Part shown: one piece after another, positions 45,843 to 57,386 of the stretch
Position numbering within the stretch: the stretch's first letter is position 1
Layout of the letters: every line of letters begins with the position of its first letter
NCBI GenBank assembly: GCA_963932465.1
Contig: OZ010786.1
Location: 273,948,411-274,012,410, forward strand
Direction: 5' to 3'
DNA from: Maratus speciosus
Taxonomy: Eukaryota > Arthropoda > Arachnida > Araneae > Salticidae
Length of the DNA stretch: 64,000 bases
Program-made: the position numbers and the translations under genes
The notes under the pieces: generated by a model
What the model was told of the DNA's origin: nothing
Database searches by the model: none
What the model saw: the letters and a program-made list of their open reading frames with translations, nothing else

Positions 45843-48694
45843 GGAGAGAGTGGTAATGAATGGGCCAATTTTTGGTTTTTAATTTTTGTAATTTGTTCTA
45901 ATAATTTTTTTTGGCTCAGAATTGGCTCTTCAGTTACTTTACTTATTTGGTTATATAAAAAAAAATCATAAAAATTGGATTAGGGAATGTCTATAATGAA
46001 TGATAATAGAAAATAAAAATATAGAAATTTGGTCCATTCATCCCCACCCATGGGGCTGAATGGGCCATTGAAGGTAATGAATGGGCCACTAAATGAATTC
46101 AATGAAAAACTATGGAATTAATCTTTTATTCACCAAATATGAAAATATGAATGGCACTTGTCTTGATATGATCAAAAGCATACTGAAATAGTAAGTAATA
46201 CACAATGCTTATCAAAATTTATAAACATCAAAAGGGATATTATTAAATCACATAATTGTAGCAGGAAAATGACAAAATAATGAGATTATAAGAAACAACA
46301 TAAAATATGCATAAAAATAATAGATAATAATACACATGATTTAACGAAATTTAGATTTTTCAAAATTAATATTAAATGACATGGTTGTAACATGGCATGG
46401 TATGAACTGCCTATTAATTGACTATTTAGTGTAAATTTCTGGTATTTTTTATTCTACCCATCAGATTCAGAATATAAACAATTATTCTAGCTTTATATCA
46501 AAATGGGGAAATACTGGTAGGTGTGGTCAACAACTGGACAGTTCACCTTAATCCAGCGGTTCTCAACCTTTTTTTGGTCGCGCCTTACCTAAGCACCTCT
46601 AAAATCATGATGACCCCCCCCCCCCCCCCCCATCTCTTCTACATCATATAAATCTTATTACATAATAAAAACTTCTTTTTTCTAGGAAGGATCCGAAAAT
46701 AGCATCAACTCTGATAAGTGATTTCACATTCTTTAATTTATCAAAATCATATATTTTTTTACAAGTATGATTTTAACATAACTCTATGAATGCAATGAGG
46801 CCATGGATGTTCGTATTGTTTTGTTTTTAGGCATATTTGTTGTGCACCTTACCTCAAATTTTAAAGTTATAAATAGTCTACATTTTTATCTTCGTAAAAT
46901 TTCTTGAAATCTCTCTCACATTTTATATTGCATCTGATAGAACTGATACATTTTATAATGGATTTTAGTACTTCATTAAGAATGAGTGATATTTGTTTAT
47001 CACCGAGACTGTATGATGGATAACATAATTCACAAGTAACATTTCCGGATTCGCGCTTTTATCCATTTTAAGTAACCATTTATCTTTCCTCTCATAACAT
47101 AACTTCTTTGATAGCGAGCATCTTATTCGCATTATTATTATTTGGCCACCATGTTTTCTCCGATTTTAAATTTTAAAATGCATATGTCATGAAGTATTTT
47201 TATATATTGTGTATGTGGTCTGCAGAAGAGCCATAAGAAGTTTACTTTCTACCCATTTCCTACCGTGATACACACAGGGGTTTATTTTAATTTCATAAAA
47301 TATCTCATTCAGATAATTCAAAACATTTTTTAAATTAGACATTTCCAAATAGTCAATTTTAGATATACTCTACAAAATTTCATATGTAAAAGTTCCTTCA
47401 TGGGACATATTGCACTATAAGTAGATGTACAATTAAAAAAAAAAAAAAAAAAAATAGTAAAAACAGGGGTGTGTTTTACTAAAATAATATTAAAGCCAAA
47501 AAAATTAGAATGATTTTTTAATATATCAAAGTTCACATAATTATTCTGGTGTCAGTGTATTTTGAACTTTTAAATGGGACGGTTTCAAAAATTAATTTTT
47601 ATTGAGTTATTTTTAAATTTTTTTAATCTTTTATTTCTATTTTTAGATTATGACACTACTAACATTTGAAAAAAATGATGGAAAATTTCTTACTAAGAAA
47701 TCTGAAATTGCCCCCCCCCCCCTGAAAAGTCATATTGCCCCCCTGTGGGGCGTATGCCCCACGTTGGGAACCACTGCTTAATCATTTATATAATTTAACT
47801 TATGTTTCTAATAAATAACTAATATTTCTTAGGTGAAAATGTGCAAATTATTTCTTAGACATCACTATAAACCTATTCTAACTAGACAGTAATTTAATCT
47901 AAATCCATACCAGCCAGTTATGTTTCATATTAAAGAGAAAATCAGAAAAACCATATTTTCATGATCAGGGCAAAGGCACAAAGGTGACCCATTCATGACC
48001 ATGATATGCCCCACTTAGCCCCACCTATGCTTCTGGAATATATTCAGGTTTTTTTAGTACTTTCAGTACTTTTCAGTACTTTTAGTACAAATTCAAATAA
48101 CATCTAAATACATCCTAAAATTAGTTTACAGATATGCAAAGATTTGTTAATACACATATCTGCAATGAAATAATAGATATTTTTTCACTTATTTATTTTA
48201 CTGAAAAGGGAAAAAATTTACTTTTCAATCAGATTCTTGACCATCCTACTCTAATGGGATAATGGCTTCTCCCCCTGTAGCAGAAAGTTCCTGATGGGTG
48301 ACGTGCGTTGCAGATTTTCTTTACCCTTTTGCAGATTTTTTTTTCCATTGGATCTTTTTCCAATTTTATATTATGTTTAGTTCTTTATTATTTATTACTT
48401 AAACTTAAGATTATTATTAATAAAAATGAGTAAAATGCTTAAAAACATTAAAAGTAAATGATTAATTAATTAAAGGTTCATTTGTAACATTTTACCTGCA
48501 GATTATTTTCAGTCCCTGAAAGATCTGTCGCAGACACTTGGGAGAATTTTCTGCTATTGGGGCTTCTCCCAAACAATGGAAAATTTGATGAGTTTGGTAG
48601 AACAAATATCTACATCTATTGGTGGCATCTAAAATAATTTTATGCAAATACTTTTTTATATTTTGTTAATGGCCCCTTCATTACCACTCTCCCC
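45843..48694. mobile_element. Pogo-type element with GGRGAGAGTGGTAATGAATGG ends
   Basis: TA on both sides (45841-45842, 48695-48696). Left GGAGAGAGTGGTAATGAATG then GGCC, right inverse of GGGGAGAGTGGTAATGAAGG then GGCC. Subterminal copies of AATGAATGGGCCA lie at 46050-46090, with inverse types at 47980-48010. No transposase. Contains a hAT MITE. Confidence 0.82.
46554..47776. mobile_element. hAT MITE (CAGCGGTTCTCAACC type)
   Basis: Left CAGCGGTTCTCAACCTTTTT, right inverse of CAGTGGTTCCCAACGTGGGG. CTTAATC flanks both ends (46547-46553 and 47777-47783), a 7-bp match where hAT normally gives 8. Contains C runs near 46615-46630 and 47710-47722. The frame 47330-47536 is not a gene. Confidence 0.85.
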
Positions 48695-48696
48695 TA

Positions 48697-49260
48697 CACA
48701 CCACTACATCCCTGTTCCAAATTAACATAAGTGACAAAAAATCTTATTCACTGTTGATCTTAATCAGCATTTTAATTTTATTTCTTTAATGATTTCCTAG
48801 TGACATAAAATAACTGCTTTAAAATTTGCATTATACTTAACTTGACAACAGCACCGTTTGCAATAAAATCTCATTTTCTAAAAAAATATCACAATACTTT
48901 GGCAAGAAGGGCTCAATATCATACATTTGTGTAAACATTCATATGTGTCAATCAACTTCTTTCTATCAAAGATAAGCTAGCCCTTCTTTTTTTTTAATAT
49001 ATAAATAATTTATTCAAAATTTTATTTTGCTGTATTTTTCTAGTCTATCTATTCTTCACATAAACAAACTGCAAGTAATGGATTTAAAGCATTTTTATAA
49101 AAAACGAATTTAAATAAAAATTGGAGAAACAGGAGTAGGTGTAAAAATAGTTGATTGACCCATATAAATGCATTATTATAAATTTTACATTCACTTTATT
49201 TAAGGTTTAAGAAGCTATTTGATTTTTATCGCAAAATAAAATTTTAATGCTATTTTTTTT
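48697..49260. other. Intergenic, nothing recognised
   Basis: No frame, repeat or terminus I can support. Confidence 0.45.
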
Positions 49261-49274
49261 ATTTCAATTGATAT

Positions 49275-49592
49275 ATGATACAAATGATTAAAAATATTTT
49301 ACAGATAACCATACCTAAGACTGTCTTTTCTAAAATGAGTAGAGAAGCCATCAGCGTTGCACAATCACCTCATTCTGCTGCTACTTCTCCTATTGAAACA
49401 CACCATGCAAATGAAGCAGCTACTGGTATTATAGAAGACTCAAATAACAACACTTCCTTGATTGATCGAGAGCAACCACCTGAGGGTGCAGCTGTTGATG
49501 GCAGTAATTCTCCCTCTATCCGAGAAATCCATAAAAATAGTTGGTTAAAAAAGATGCCTTGTATGGATAGATGGCCAGGGAGATTTCCCAAG
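49275..49592 (+). CDS. Hypothetical exon with good splice-like borders
   Basis: An open stretch of about 108 codons whose composition (S, A, E, T, P rich, few F/K/N runs) stands apart from the surrounding A+T noise. It is preceded by TTTTACAG at about 49296-49303 and contains ATGAGTAGAGAAGCCATC at 49335. It ends TTTCCCAAG|GTAAAATAA with a donor-like site at 49593. A further stretch after ACATATAG at 50084 (QQERKNGTFGLYRHHAK) could be the next exon. No family recognised. It may be a 5' exon of the Merlin transposase gene or an unrelated host exon. Confidence 0.4.
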
Positions 49593-49599
49593 GTAAAAT

Positions 49600-50083
49600 A
49601 ATTTTTAGATATAAATTTGAACTATATATTACATATTTTTTCTTTTGTTTCGATTTAAATATTTATGATAATATTTATTTATATCTTCTCATCATATCCA
49701 TACAATTTTTGAACTATTTATGTAATTTTTTAAAAAGCTACTTAAAATAGTAATTAAAGGAGATCAATTGATCGTATTAGAGTTTTATCAGTAAAATAAT
49801 TACTTAAGTAATTGTAGGCCCAGCTAAACTGTATTAAAAATAAATGAGTAAAAAATATTTAAAAAAAAACCACTATTTTATAAACATTCAATGTTTATCT
49901 TAAAAATCATGCCTAATTTCATGAGTGTAAATCATGTTCCAAGAAATTTTCTTTAAAATACATTAATTTGGCGTGAGTTTCGATTATGAAAAATTCACTG
50001 CTTTGATTTATGCTTAGTAGAAATTGCAAACTACTGTATTTATTTTAAAAATTGTTTACTTTGTTTTCTCTTTTAACATATAG
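49600..50083. other. Intron-like or intergenic A+T-rich sequence
   Basis: Lies between the hypothetical exon and the next coding-like stretch. No other feature seen. Confidence 0.4.
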
Positions 50084-50324
50084 CAACAGGAAAGAAAAAA
50101 CGGTACTTTTGGACTATACAGACATCATGCCAAAATGTATGCTAATGCGCCAATTATTTCAACCCTGATCGTGAAAAGGATTTTTATTGTAAACCATGCG
50201 AAACATTGTGATTTGCTATTTATGAAATGTAAATCTCATGAATGATTATTATTTAATCTTAACCTTGGAAAGCTGTTTAATTCGCTATTATTCAAATTAA
50301 AAATACTTTTTTTTTATAAAGTTA

Positions 50325-51038
50325 TAATTTACTTTTACTGCTGACACTGAGATAGATTTTACCATTTGGCAATTACCAGATGATGAGAAAGTTGCGATAA
50401 AAGTGTTTGAGGAATTTTTAATTCTGCATAATAAAAGGTTGCGTTCAAAAAACCATGAAATGAAATTATGAATGAGTTTTGGAAATCCGAAATGGAGATG
50501 TAGCTTACGATCATGCCGAGAAAGCATAGGAATATGACAGAAAAACATAGTTTGAAGGATCGTGGTTGTCTTTTCTTAATGCTTTAAGCTTTATATATTT
50601 ATGGTGCCAAGAGTTGACATTGATTGAGTTTTGTGAGCTACAACTTGATATGAACCACAACACAACAGTGGACTGGAATAGTTATTTGAGAGATGTTTGT
50701 GCAAATGTTTTATGTTCACGACCAAATAGAAAAATCGGTGGACCTAATAAAATTATAAAAGTAGATGAAAGTCTTTTTACCAGAAGAAAAGGCAATGTAG
50801 GACGTGTTCTTCCTCCTCAATGGGTGCTAGGTGGTTTATGTCATGAAACATGGGGATGTTTCCTTACTCTTATTCCTGATCATACAGCTGAAACTTTAAT
50901 GGCAGCAACAGAAAACAGTGCAGCTGATGAAAGTATTATTTATACAGATTGCTGGAGAGGATATAAAACAGATGAACTGTGAGATTCTGGTTATGATCAT
51001 TTCACAGTAAATCACAAATACAATTTTGTCAACCATAA
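50325..51038 (+). pseudogene. Merlin (ISXO2-like) transposase, 5' part
   Basis: Reads FTADTEIDFTIWQLPDDEKV, then a stop and shift, then a zinc-ribbon-like PKWRCSLRSCRESIG, then an open stretch from 50566. KIIKVDESLF holds the first catalytic Asp (codon 50764-50766) and IIYTDCWRGYKTDEL the second (50947-50949). After a TGA it goes on as DSGYDHFTVNHKYNFVNHNT. This order and these motifs fit the DDE_Tnp_ISXO2 domain of Merlin elements. The frame is interrupted at TA 51039 by a MITE and resumes at 52516. At least two stops and a shift make it inactive. Confidence 0.9.
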
Positions 51039-51040
51039 TA

Positions 51041-52513
51041 CAGTAGAGCGCCGCTAATCCGCGAACCTGTAGTCCGCGAAGGCCTGTAATCCGCGAGCAA
51101 TTTATGAATATAAACAAAGAAATTGAATTCTTGTAAAGTGTTTCAGTAGTGACAAAATTTTCAAATTTGAAATTTTTTTACACCAAATTTCACATTTTCC
51201 TTGCCTCTGTATTTAATATTATATACTATGTAACATTCTTCTTGAAAGATTAAATTAATAGTACATTTAATAATTATATTATTTCATTTATTTATATTTA
51301 TTCATGCAATACTTGAAAAATACAATTTGAACTCTTATGAAAAAATATTTACTTTTAATGATAGAAAATGCTTTCTTAGACAATGTATTTCATAATTTAT
51401 TTATTTTTTTCAATAAATCGTAATTATAAGATAGGAAAACACATAAAAAAATAATACATTTCTTACATTTGAACTCTTATTAATGATGTATTACAATGTA
51501 AAAAATCCTAAACATCTATTACTGATTTTCTCCAATAGATGGCGCAACCAGATATGTATTAAATAATAATAATGCTATAATATCGATCTTTTTCGAGCAA
51601 AGTAATTATGAAAGTAGTATTTAAATGGTAACTAAAATTATAAAATCAAGATTTTTTTTTTTTTTTTTTACTATCTCCGTGACATTATTATGATTACTGA
51701 TTTTTATTTTGCTTATTTCTGATGTTTGCTTTTTAGACTTTATTTAAAAAAAATCCCAATTATCTTGTTAACAAAAGTTACCAGATTCTTTAATCTTAAA
51801 TTTACTAAGGATTTAAATTCCTATCCTTCAACCCTACAAAATTATGAATAGAAATTTAAAAGCTAATATTATTAGGATTATTTTTTTGGGAAATACCAAA
51901 ATTAAAACTTTTAGTACTCATTGATAATAATAGATGGCGACACTAGACATCTGCTACACGAATTGTCTTGTAGACAGAATTGACAATAAAATTTTATGGT
52001 ATTGTATTTATTATCTTTTCAAGTATTATTCATAAATAGATTATTTAAAATTATTCATTTATTATAACAAAATAATACACTGCAATAGTTATATTATTTT
52101 AGAAAGAAAATTGAATAAAAAAAAAAAATCCTATGAAAGTAATTGCTCATTTCATCAGACCAGAATTATTTGATTTTTAAAAAGAAACTTTGTTACTCAA
52201 CAAGAACTTATTACTATATATAAACTTCAAGATAAAATTCAACAATATAAATAAAATATCTTAAAACAAACAATTATTGATGCCATGTTTAAAAAATAAT
52301 AAATTATTATTATTATTAAATAGTTTTTACTGTATTTATACATTAAAATGTGTAATTTATTTATTTTAAAGAATTAACAATCTAAATTTGTTCAAAAGAT
52401 GAATTAAATAAAATGTAAACAAAGGTTAAATAGACATGACCTGTAATCCGCAAAAAGTCTCTCATCCGCACAACCCTTGGAACAAAGCTTTGCGGATTAG
52501 AGGCTTTCTACTG
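51041..52513. mobile_element. Tigger/pogo-type element inserted in the Merlin transposase
   Basis: TA duplication (51039-51040, 52514-52515). Left CAGTAGAGCGCCGCTAATCC then GCG, right inverse of CAGTAGAAAGCCTCTAATCC. Subterminal CTGTAATCCGCGAGC words. 1473 bp with no coding sequence. It contains two ATAGATGGCG words (51536, 51930). Confidence 0.93.
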
Positions 52514-52515
52514 TA

Positions 52516-52686
52516 CTAGATGTCATACTCAAAATGTTGAGAGGTTATGGGGCATCGCAAAATGGTGCAACAAAGGACATCGAGGAACTGTTCGTCATCA
52601 GTTAGAGTCATGTCTCATAGAGTTCATGTGGCAACGCCTTCATTCCAAAAATGAAATGTTTACTGCAGAGCTAAAAGTTATTTGAA
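52516..52686 (+). pseudogene. Merlin transposase, 3' part
   Basis: Resumes directly after the TA: CHTQNVERLWGIAKWCNKGH contains the third catalytic residue (Glu, codon 52539-52541), then RGTVRHQLESCLIEFMWQRL and a stop near 52684. Together with 50325-51038 it supplies the DDE triad of the Merlin family. Confidence 0.88.
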
Positions 52687-52700
52687 ATTTTATGCCAGCA

Positions 52701-52708
52701 GTTTAATA
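52701..52708. repeat. hAT target-site duplication GTTTAATA (left)
   Basis: Identical to 58964-58971. The two copies are 6.3 kb apart and bracket the hAT element exactly. Confidence 0.9.
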
Positions 52709-52884
52709 CAGGGTTGCCGGCTTTTATTTTTGAAAGTTGGTTTACAGTTAATTCGTTTTAAATTTGGATCAATTAATTTTTAGTACACTTATAAATATTT
52801 TCTACTAAAAAAATTATAGATTTCTATTAAATTTTGTCAAATAAATAAGTCTTATAACTTCTAGAAGACAACTGTGAAAACATT

Positions 52885-52893
52885 ATGTCTGAA

Positions 52894-52925
<32 letters not shown>

Positions 52926-52940
52926 CATATATATATAAAC
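52885..52940. repeat. A-run plus (TA)n microsatellite
   Basis: About 18 A followed by TATATATATATACATATATATA. Confidence 0.9.
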
Positions 52941-53699
52941 ATTGAAAAGAATATAAGTTAGTCTCCAAACTGGTGTTTTGAAATTCTCTATTACATAGCT
53001 CCACATATACTACACATTTTAAAGATTATATTTAATTAATGACAAAATGTAGCACATCAAAATGGAAACATTCTTGTGTGTCCATATGGAGAGATTACGT
53101 TATGAATGTTAAAAGAGAAATTAGAAAGGATATAATATTTGAGGAGAGTGGTACATAAGTGTATAAAAAATATAACATTTAAACAAGAAAAAAAAACATA
53201 AAAATTCCCTAAATAAAATTTTGAAAAGCTTGTTGCTAAGCATGTTCATGCATATACTATTCATAATGTTTTTAATAGTGAGAAATAGTGTTTTTGTTAA
53301 TATGACTATGTATAATCCCAGTAGCAGAATTTTTGTTGTCCATCTGCAGCAAACCAAAATTTATCTGTGACCCAACAATGCAGAACCAAGCTACTATCGT
53401 AAATACTTATAGTAACCCATAAAACAAGCAAAAATTGCACTTTACAAAGAAAATGTAGTAAGAAACACAATAACTTTTAAAACAAAGTACATTTTAAAGA
53501 ATTTTGTAAACCTAGTATATTTTTAAGCTAGTAGTTTAATCTGCAAGGTCTAAAATAATCTGCAGCACTGCTGCCGTGCTGGAGAGTTTCTACTATGGGG
53601 TGTATAATTTTAAATGTGTACTAGAAATAAAATAAGACTTGTATATTAATAGCTCTTAAAATTAAGGGTAATTTTCGGTTAGCAGGGCACCAGTGTTGT

Positions 53700-53822
53700 A
53701 TATACAATATACATATATATGTACATATACATGTATGTATATATACATATATATATATATACACACACATATATATGTGTATATATACAATATATGTATA
53801 TGTATGTATATTTACATATATG
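53700..53822. repeat. (TA)n/(CA)n microsatellite
   Basis: ATACATATATATGTACATAT and similar; the Gypsy target site lies within it. TATG at 53819-53822 is repeated at 58499-58502. Confidence 0.9.
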
Positions 53823-54242
53823 TGTAGGATTTGAATTTATACATACTTTATTTTCTTCATAATGTACATGATCAACAAATTAACTAATGCTCTGGTATTT
53901 TTATTATCCATGATTTGAAAACACAAGTAATGAAAATTCACAATCACGAGATCAAGGTTTGGACATATTCAAAATTAGAAACGAACCAGTCTATAAAATA
54001 GTATTGTTCATAAAGCACCGGCTTACGAGATGCCAAGAAAGGCACTGTTAGGCCTAATTAACTTGTTCGAAAGAAGTATATTATGAGTTTTATGTGAGAA
54101 ACGAACTGTATTTTAAAAAGGTATCAACGAAGTGGTGTAAAGTTATCTTTATAGAATTGTATTAAAGTGTATGTGTTGTTATTCCAACGTCTAGTTATTC
54201 AAGTTATCTATATATTAACATTTTACATATAATATTCCTACA
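53823..54242 (+). repeat. Gypsy 5' LTR
   Basis: 420 bp, TGTAGGATTTG ... ATTCCTACA, with TG/CA ends. The 3' LTR has the same length. By eye I count about twenty differences between them, so the insertion is not recent. TATG is duplicated at the outer edges. Confidence 0.95.
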
Positions 54243-54246
54243 AATT

Positions 54247-54266
54247 TGGGGGCTCAATACCGGGAT
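54247..54266 (+). other. Primer-binding site, tRNA-Pro-like
   Basis: TGGGGGCTCAATACCGGGAT four bases after the LTR matches the known Pro-tRNA type primer site (TGGGGGCTCGTCCGGGAT) except in the middle. This fixes the element's direction. Confidence 0.7.
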
Positions 54267-54462
54267 AATAAGCAATTATCAGTGGAATAAATAATCAATA
54301 TTACGCAACAGAATCTTAAAAGGATATTAAACAACTAGTAGTGAAATAGATAGTCAAATATTAATCGAAGAGAAATTGTTGTCAATCGCCAGTGTCAAAA
54401 GATGGATTGTGAATGAACAAGGCAAATGTTAAAACCGTAATCGTATTTATCCAAATACAATT

Positions 54463-55869
54463 TTGAAAAACATGGGATCCTTGAATAAAGCTAAAAGAAT
54501 TCATCTAATAAATCTCTGCGAGGAATGCGGAATTGAACCACCAGAAAAATCGACGATCCCTGTCCTAATAAAGCTGATTAAAGGCTGGGAGGATTATGAT
54601 GAAGATTTTATAAAGGATCGCCTAGAAGTAATTATGGTGGCTAGAAAAGAGAAAGCAGAAGAGGAAAGAGAAGAGAAGAAACAAAAAGCACAAGTGCAAT
54701 CAGAACTTGAAGACAAGAAATTAAGAGCAGAGATCGAAGAAAAGAAACTGAAAATGGAAATGGAAGAGAGAAAATGGAGAATAGAATTGGAAGAAAAAGG
54801 TCGCGAAAGAGAATTTGAGATTAAGAAAATACAACTACAAGAAAATTCAAGACAGCACATCGATGTGAACTCAAGGACAAATCCAGGTAAACAATATGAA
54901 TTGCTTAGATTATTAACAAAATATGATAGTACGAATGATATTAGTTTATACTTGGCTATGTATGAAAGGCAAATGGTGCAAATGGGCATTGATAAAAAAG
55001 AGTGGGTCAACTATTTAATGAACCTAATGCCATTAGATGTGATTAATATAATAACCAGGGAGATTGAACCCGAAATGCATGATCATGGTTACATAAAAAG
55101 TATTCTTTTAAAACGGTACAAACTATCGCCAGAAGAGTTTAGGCTGAAATTTTTCTCACTCAAAAAAGAGCCATTGGCTAATTGGTGCGATTTCGCTTAT
55201 GAGATCAAGGTGTACTTCAAACAATGGATTGGCGGTCTTCAAATAGATAACTTTGAGGAATTATCAGAATTAATTGTAGTTAATCAAATTAGGCATAATT
55301 TACCTGCGGAAACAAAAACACATTTCACAGAGCAATTGTTAGTAATAAAAAAGATAGACGACTTAGTTAACAAGTTAGATATTTACGAAACAGCTCGAAG
55401 GGTTTGCAATAAACAATCAGTAAGGAATACAAGCGGGAGTTTTGAAGATAAACGATCAAGAGTGGCTGACTATGCCAATACGAAAAGGCGCCAAGTTGAC
55501 AATAGGCACAATGTGAGTCACGGAAGAAACGAGGCGCATATAACCTGTTTTCATTGTGGGAGACCTGATCACGTGAGTAGGAAGTGTACCATGGGGAGTA
55601 AAACACAACAAGGCTATTCAAATTACACCCCGCAACATAATCAAAATTGGCGAGAAACGAAATACCAAGATTGGAGCCAAAACACGCAAAGAAAAGTAGC
55701 TAATACGGACACGTTAAATGGTAAGAAAGGAAGAATCCTGGATATTCAAGGAATAAAAACAAACATAATAATCAATACAGGGAGTGATATTTCAATCACC
55801 AATTCAAGATATCATACTGCAATAAATGCGCCAAAGTTAACCATCGACAATATAACTATATCGGCATAG
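54463..55869 (+). CDS. gag: Gypsy Gag with zinc knuckle, running into a protease remnant
   Basis: 468 codons. Residues 60-128 are a highly charged E/K/R-rich coiled coil. Residues 145-310 look like the capsid-like Gag core (W181, L189-MP, then helices). Residues 362-375 form a CX2CX4HX4C knuckle (CFHCGRPDHVSRKC) that would bind genomic RNA. The C-terminus (residues 424-468) enters the retropepsin region, but the expected Asp-Thr-Gly is Asn438-Thr-Gly (IIINTGSDISI). A stop follows, and the second half of the protease lies in another frame. Gag appears intact; Pol is not. Confidence 0.9.
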   Translation: MKNMGSLNKAKRIHLINLCEECGIEPPEKSTIPVLIKLIKGWEDYDEDFIKDRLEVIMVARKEKAEEEREEKKQKAQVQSELEDKKLRAEIEEKKLKMEMEERKWRIELEEKGREREFEIKKIQLQENSRQHIDVNSRTNPGKQYELLRLLTKYDSTNDISLYLAMYERQMVQMGIDKKEWVNYLMNLMPLDVINIITREIEPEMHDHGYIKSILLKRYKLSPEEFRLKFFSLKKEPLANWCDFAYEIKVYFKQWIGGLQIDNFEELSELIVVNQIRHNLPAETKTHFTEQLLVIKKIDDLVNKLDIYETARRVCNKQSVRNTSGSFEDKRSRVADYANTKRRQVDNRHNVSHGRNEAHITCFHCGRPDHVSRKCTMGSKTQQGYSNYTPQHNQNWRETKYQDWSQNTQRKVANTDTLNGKKGRILDIQGIKTNIIINTGSDISITNSRYHTAINAPKLTIDNITISA

Positions 55870-56137
55870 GTGGAAAAGAGATTAAACCAATGGGTTATTT
55901 CTTGCATAAAGTTTATGTAGATGGTATAGAAATACAGGATAAATTTTACATGGTACAAGAAGCTGACTATGATTTAATAATAGGTAGAAAAGCAATCGAA
56001 GGCCTGACGTTGAAAGTAGAGGAAGATGTTGTTACAATAATAAACGACAATAAAGTACGAGTAGGTTACATTGAAATTAATAAAGTCCCTTTCAAAACAG
56101 ATGAAGTAGCCACACCAAATATAAGCAACGATAATTG
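55870..56137 (+). pseudogene. Gypsy protease second half, frameshifted
   Basis: A frame at 55890-56138 has VQEADYDLIIGRKAIEG, like the DYDLILGxxxL block near the end of retropepsins. It is out of frame with Gag and followed by a stop. Confidence 0.75.
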
Positions 56138-56485
56138 AGGTTGGGAAGATATGGTTAATATCGACTGCGAAAATGGCAGAATGGATTTGACTTATATTAC
56201 AAATTTAGCTAACAGAGAAGAAATATGAGGATTAATAAAATCCTGCAAAACAAAAGATAATGGATTGAACATGAAAATGCTACTGGAAGATAAAACACAC
56301 CAAATATAAGCAACGATAATCGAGGTTGGGGAGATATGGTTAATATCGACTGCGAAAATGGCTTAATGGATTTGACTTATATTACAAATTTAGCTAACAG
56401 AGAAGAAATACGAGGACGAATAAAATCCTGCAAAACAAACAAAACAAAAGATAATGGATTGAACATGAAAATGCTACCAGAAGAT
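56115..56485. repeat. 185-bp tandem duplication in the Gypsy pol region
   Basis: CCAAATATAAGCAACGATAA starts at 56115 and again at 56300. The first copy has a stop where the second reads on (GATAATTGAGG versus GATAATCGAGG; AGAAATATGAGG versus AGAAATACGAGG). Confidence 0.9.
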
Positions 56486-56728
56486 AAAAAACCAATCTGC
56501 GAACATCCAAGGAGATTCTCTTTAGTTGAGAAGGAAATCATCAATAAACAAGTACGACAATATTTAGATAATGACATTATCAAATGGAGCACCTCAGATT
56601 TTATGGCACCTGTGATTCCGAATAAGGAAAAAGAAACCGATAAGAAATTCACCATCACTAGACAGGAGAGATCCGAAAGTAAAGTCACTGAGAAGAAAAC
56701 AGAAAATAATACCTGTTTATGTAACTAA
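56336..56728 (+). pseudogene. Gypsy reverse transcriptase N-terminal fragment
   Basis: HPRRFSLVEKEIINKQVRQY and DIIKWSTSDFMAPVIPNKEK match the start of Gypsy reverse transcriptase (PRRLSxxEKxxIxxQxxxLLxxGIIxxSxSPxASPVVxVxKK). The sequence then goes out of homology. The catalytic YxDD region, RNase H and most of the integrase are missing from the element. Confidence 0.85.
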
Positions 56729-56907
56729 CTGTCAGTGTAACTATTTGTGGCGATACCAATAATTTTAAACACAAAAAGAGTAGAAAAAGACCTAAAAGAA
56801 AAACGGTTAGAAAGAAAAAGTCCAAAAACAATTCTGATCAGAAAATAAAAGGTAATCCTATTGGAAATAATACAAAAAATGTCAAAGAAAAGAAAAATAA
56901 TACCGTA

Positions 56908-57384
56908 CAGAACCATTTATCCGGAATGCTTGGGGTCAGATGTATTCTGGATAACTGGTTTTTCCGGTTAACTGGTTGTGCATTAAAGCAGCATCCATTT
57001 GATAAGTTTTGTGGAGTATGTGTGGTTGTGATATTATTTCTGATTTTAAATTATTAGATTACTTGGATTAAAAATCAATGTAAGAAAGATCAAAAGTTAA
57101 CCAGAGTTTAAAAGAAGGTAATTTATGGGAATCCCTTAGGAACAAAAATTCTTCAGTTTCCTCTGCATAGAAATTAAAACATCTAAAATACAACTAAATA
57201 TGCTTTCATTTCAAATACTAGATGTTGTCACCAAATTATACAATTGTTTCAAGCAAAGCCTCTGTCAAACTGGCAGTGTATGACACCTTTTTCTGCAAAG
57301 ATTCTGAAATCAGTTTATCAGAAATATCATTCCGGATAACTGGTTTTCCAGTTAACTGGTTTCCGGATAAATGGTTCCATACTG
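56908..57384. mobile_element. Tigger-like MITE nested in Gypsy
   Basis: TA at 56906-56907 and 57385-57386. Left CAGAACCATTTATCCGGAAT, right inverse of CAGTATGGAACCATTTATCC. Subterminal ATAACTGG and GTTAACTGG copies. It lies between the RT fragment and the integrase fragment. Confidence 0.8.
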
Positions 57385-57386
57385 TA

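Noticed and set aside
49370..49591. Minus-strand frame opposite the hypothetical exon
   Set aside because: Shadow of the plus-strand frame; no splice or start context on that strand.
54594..55010. 138-codon minus-strand frame rich in S/F
   Set aside because: Antisense of the Gag coiled coil (E/K codons read backwards give S/F); not a gene.
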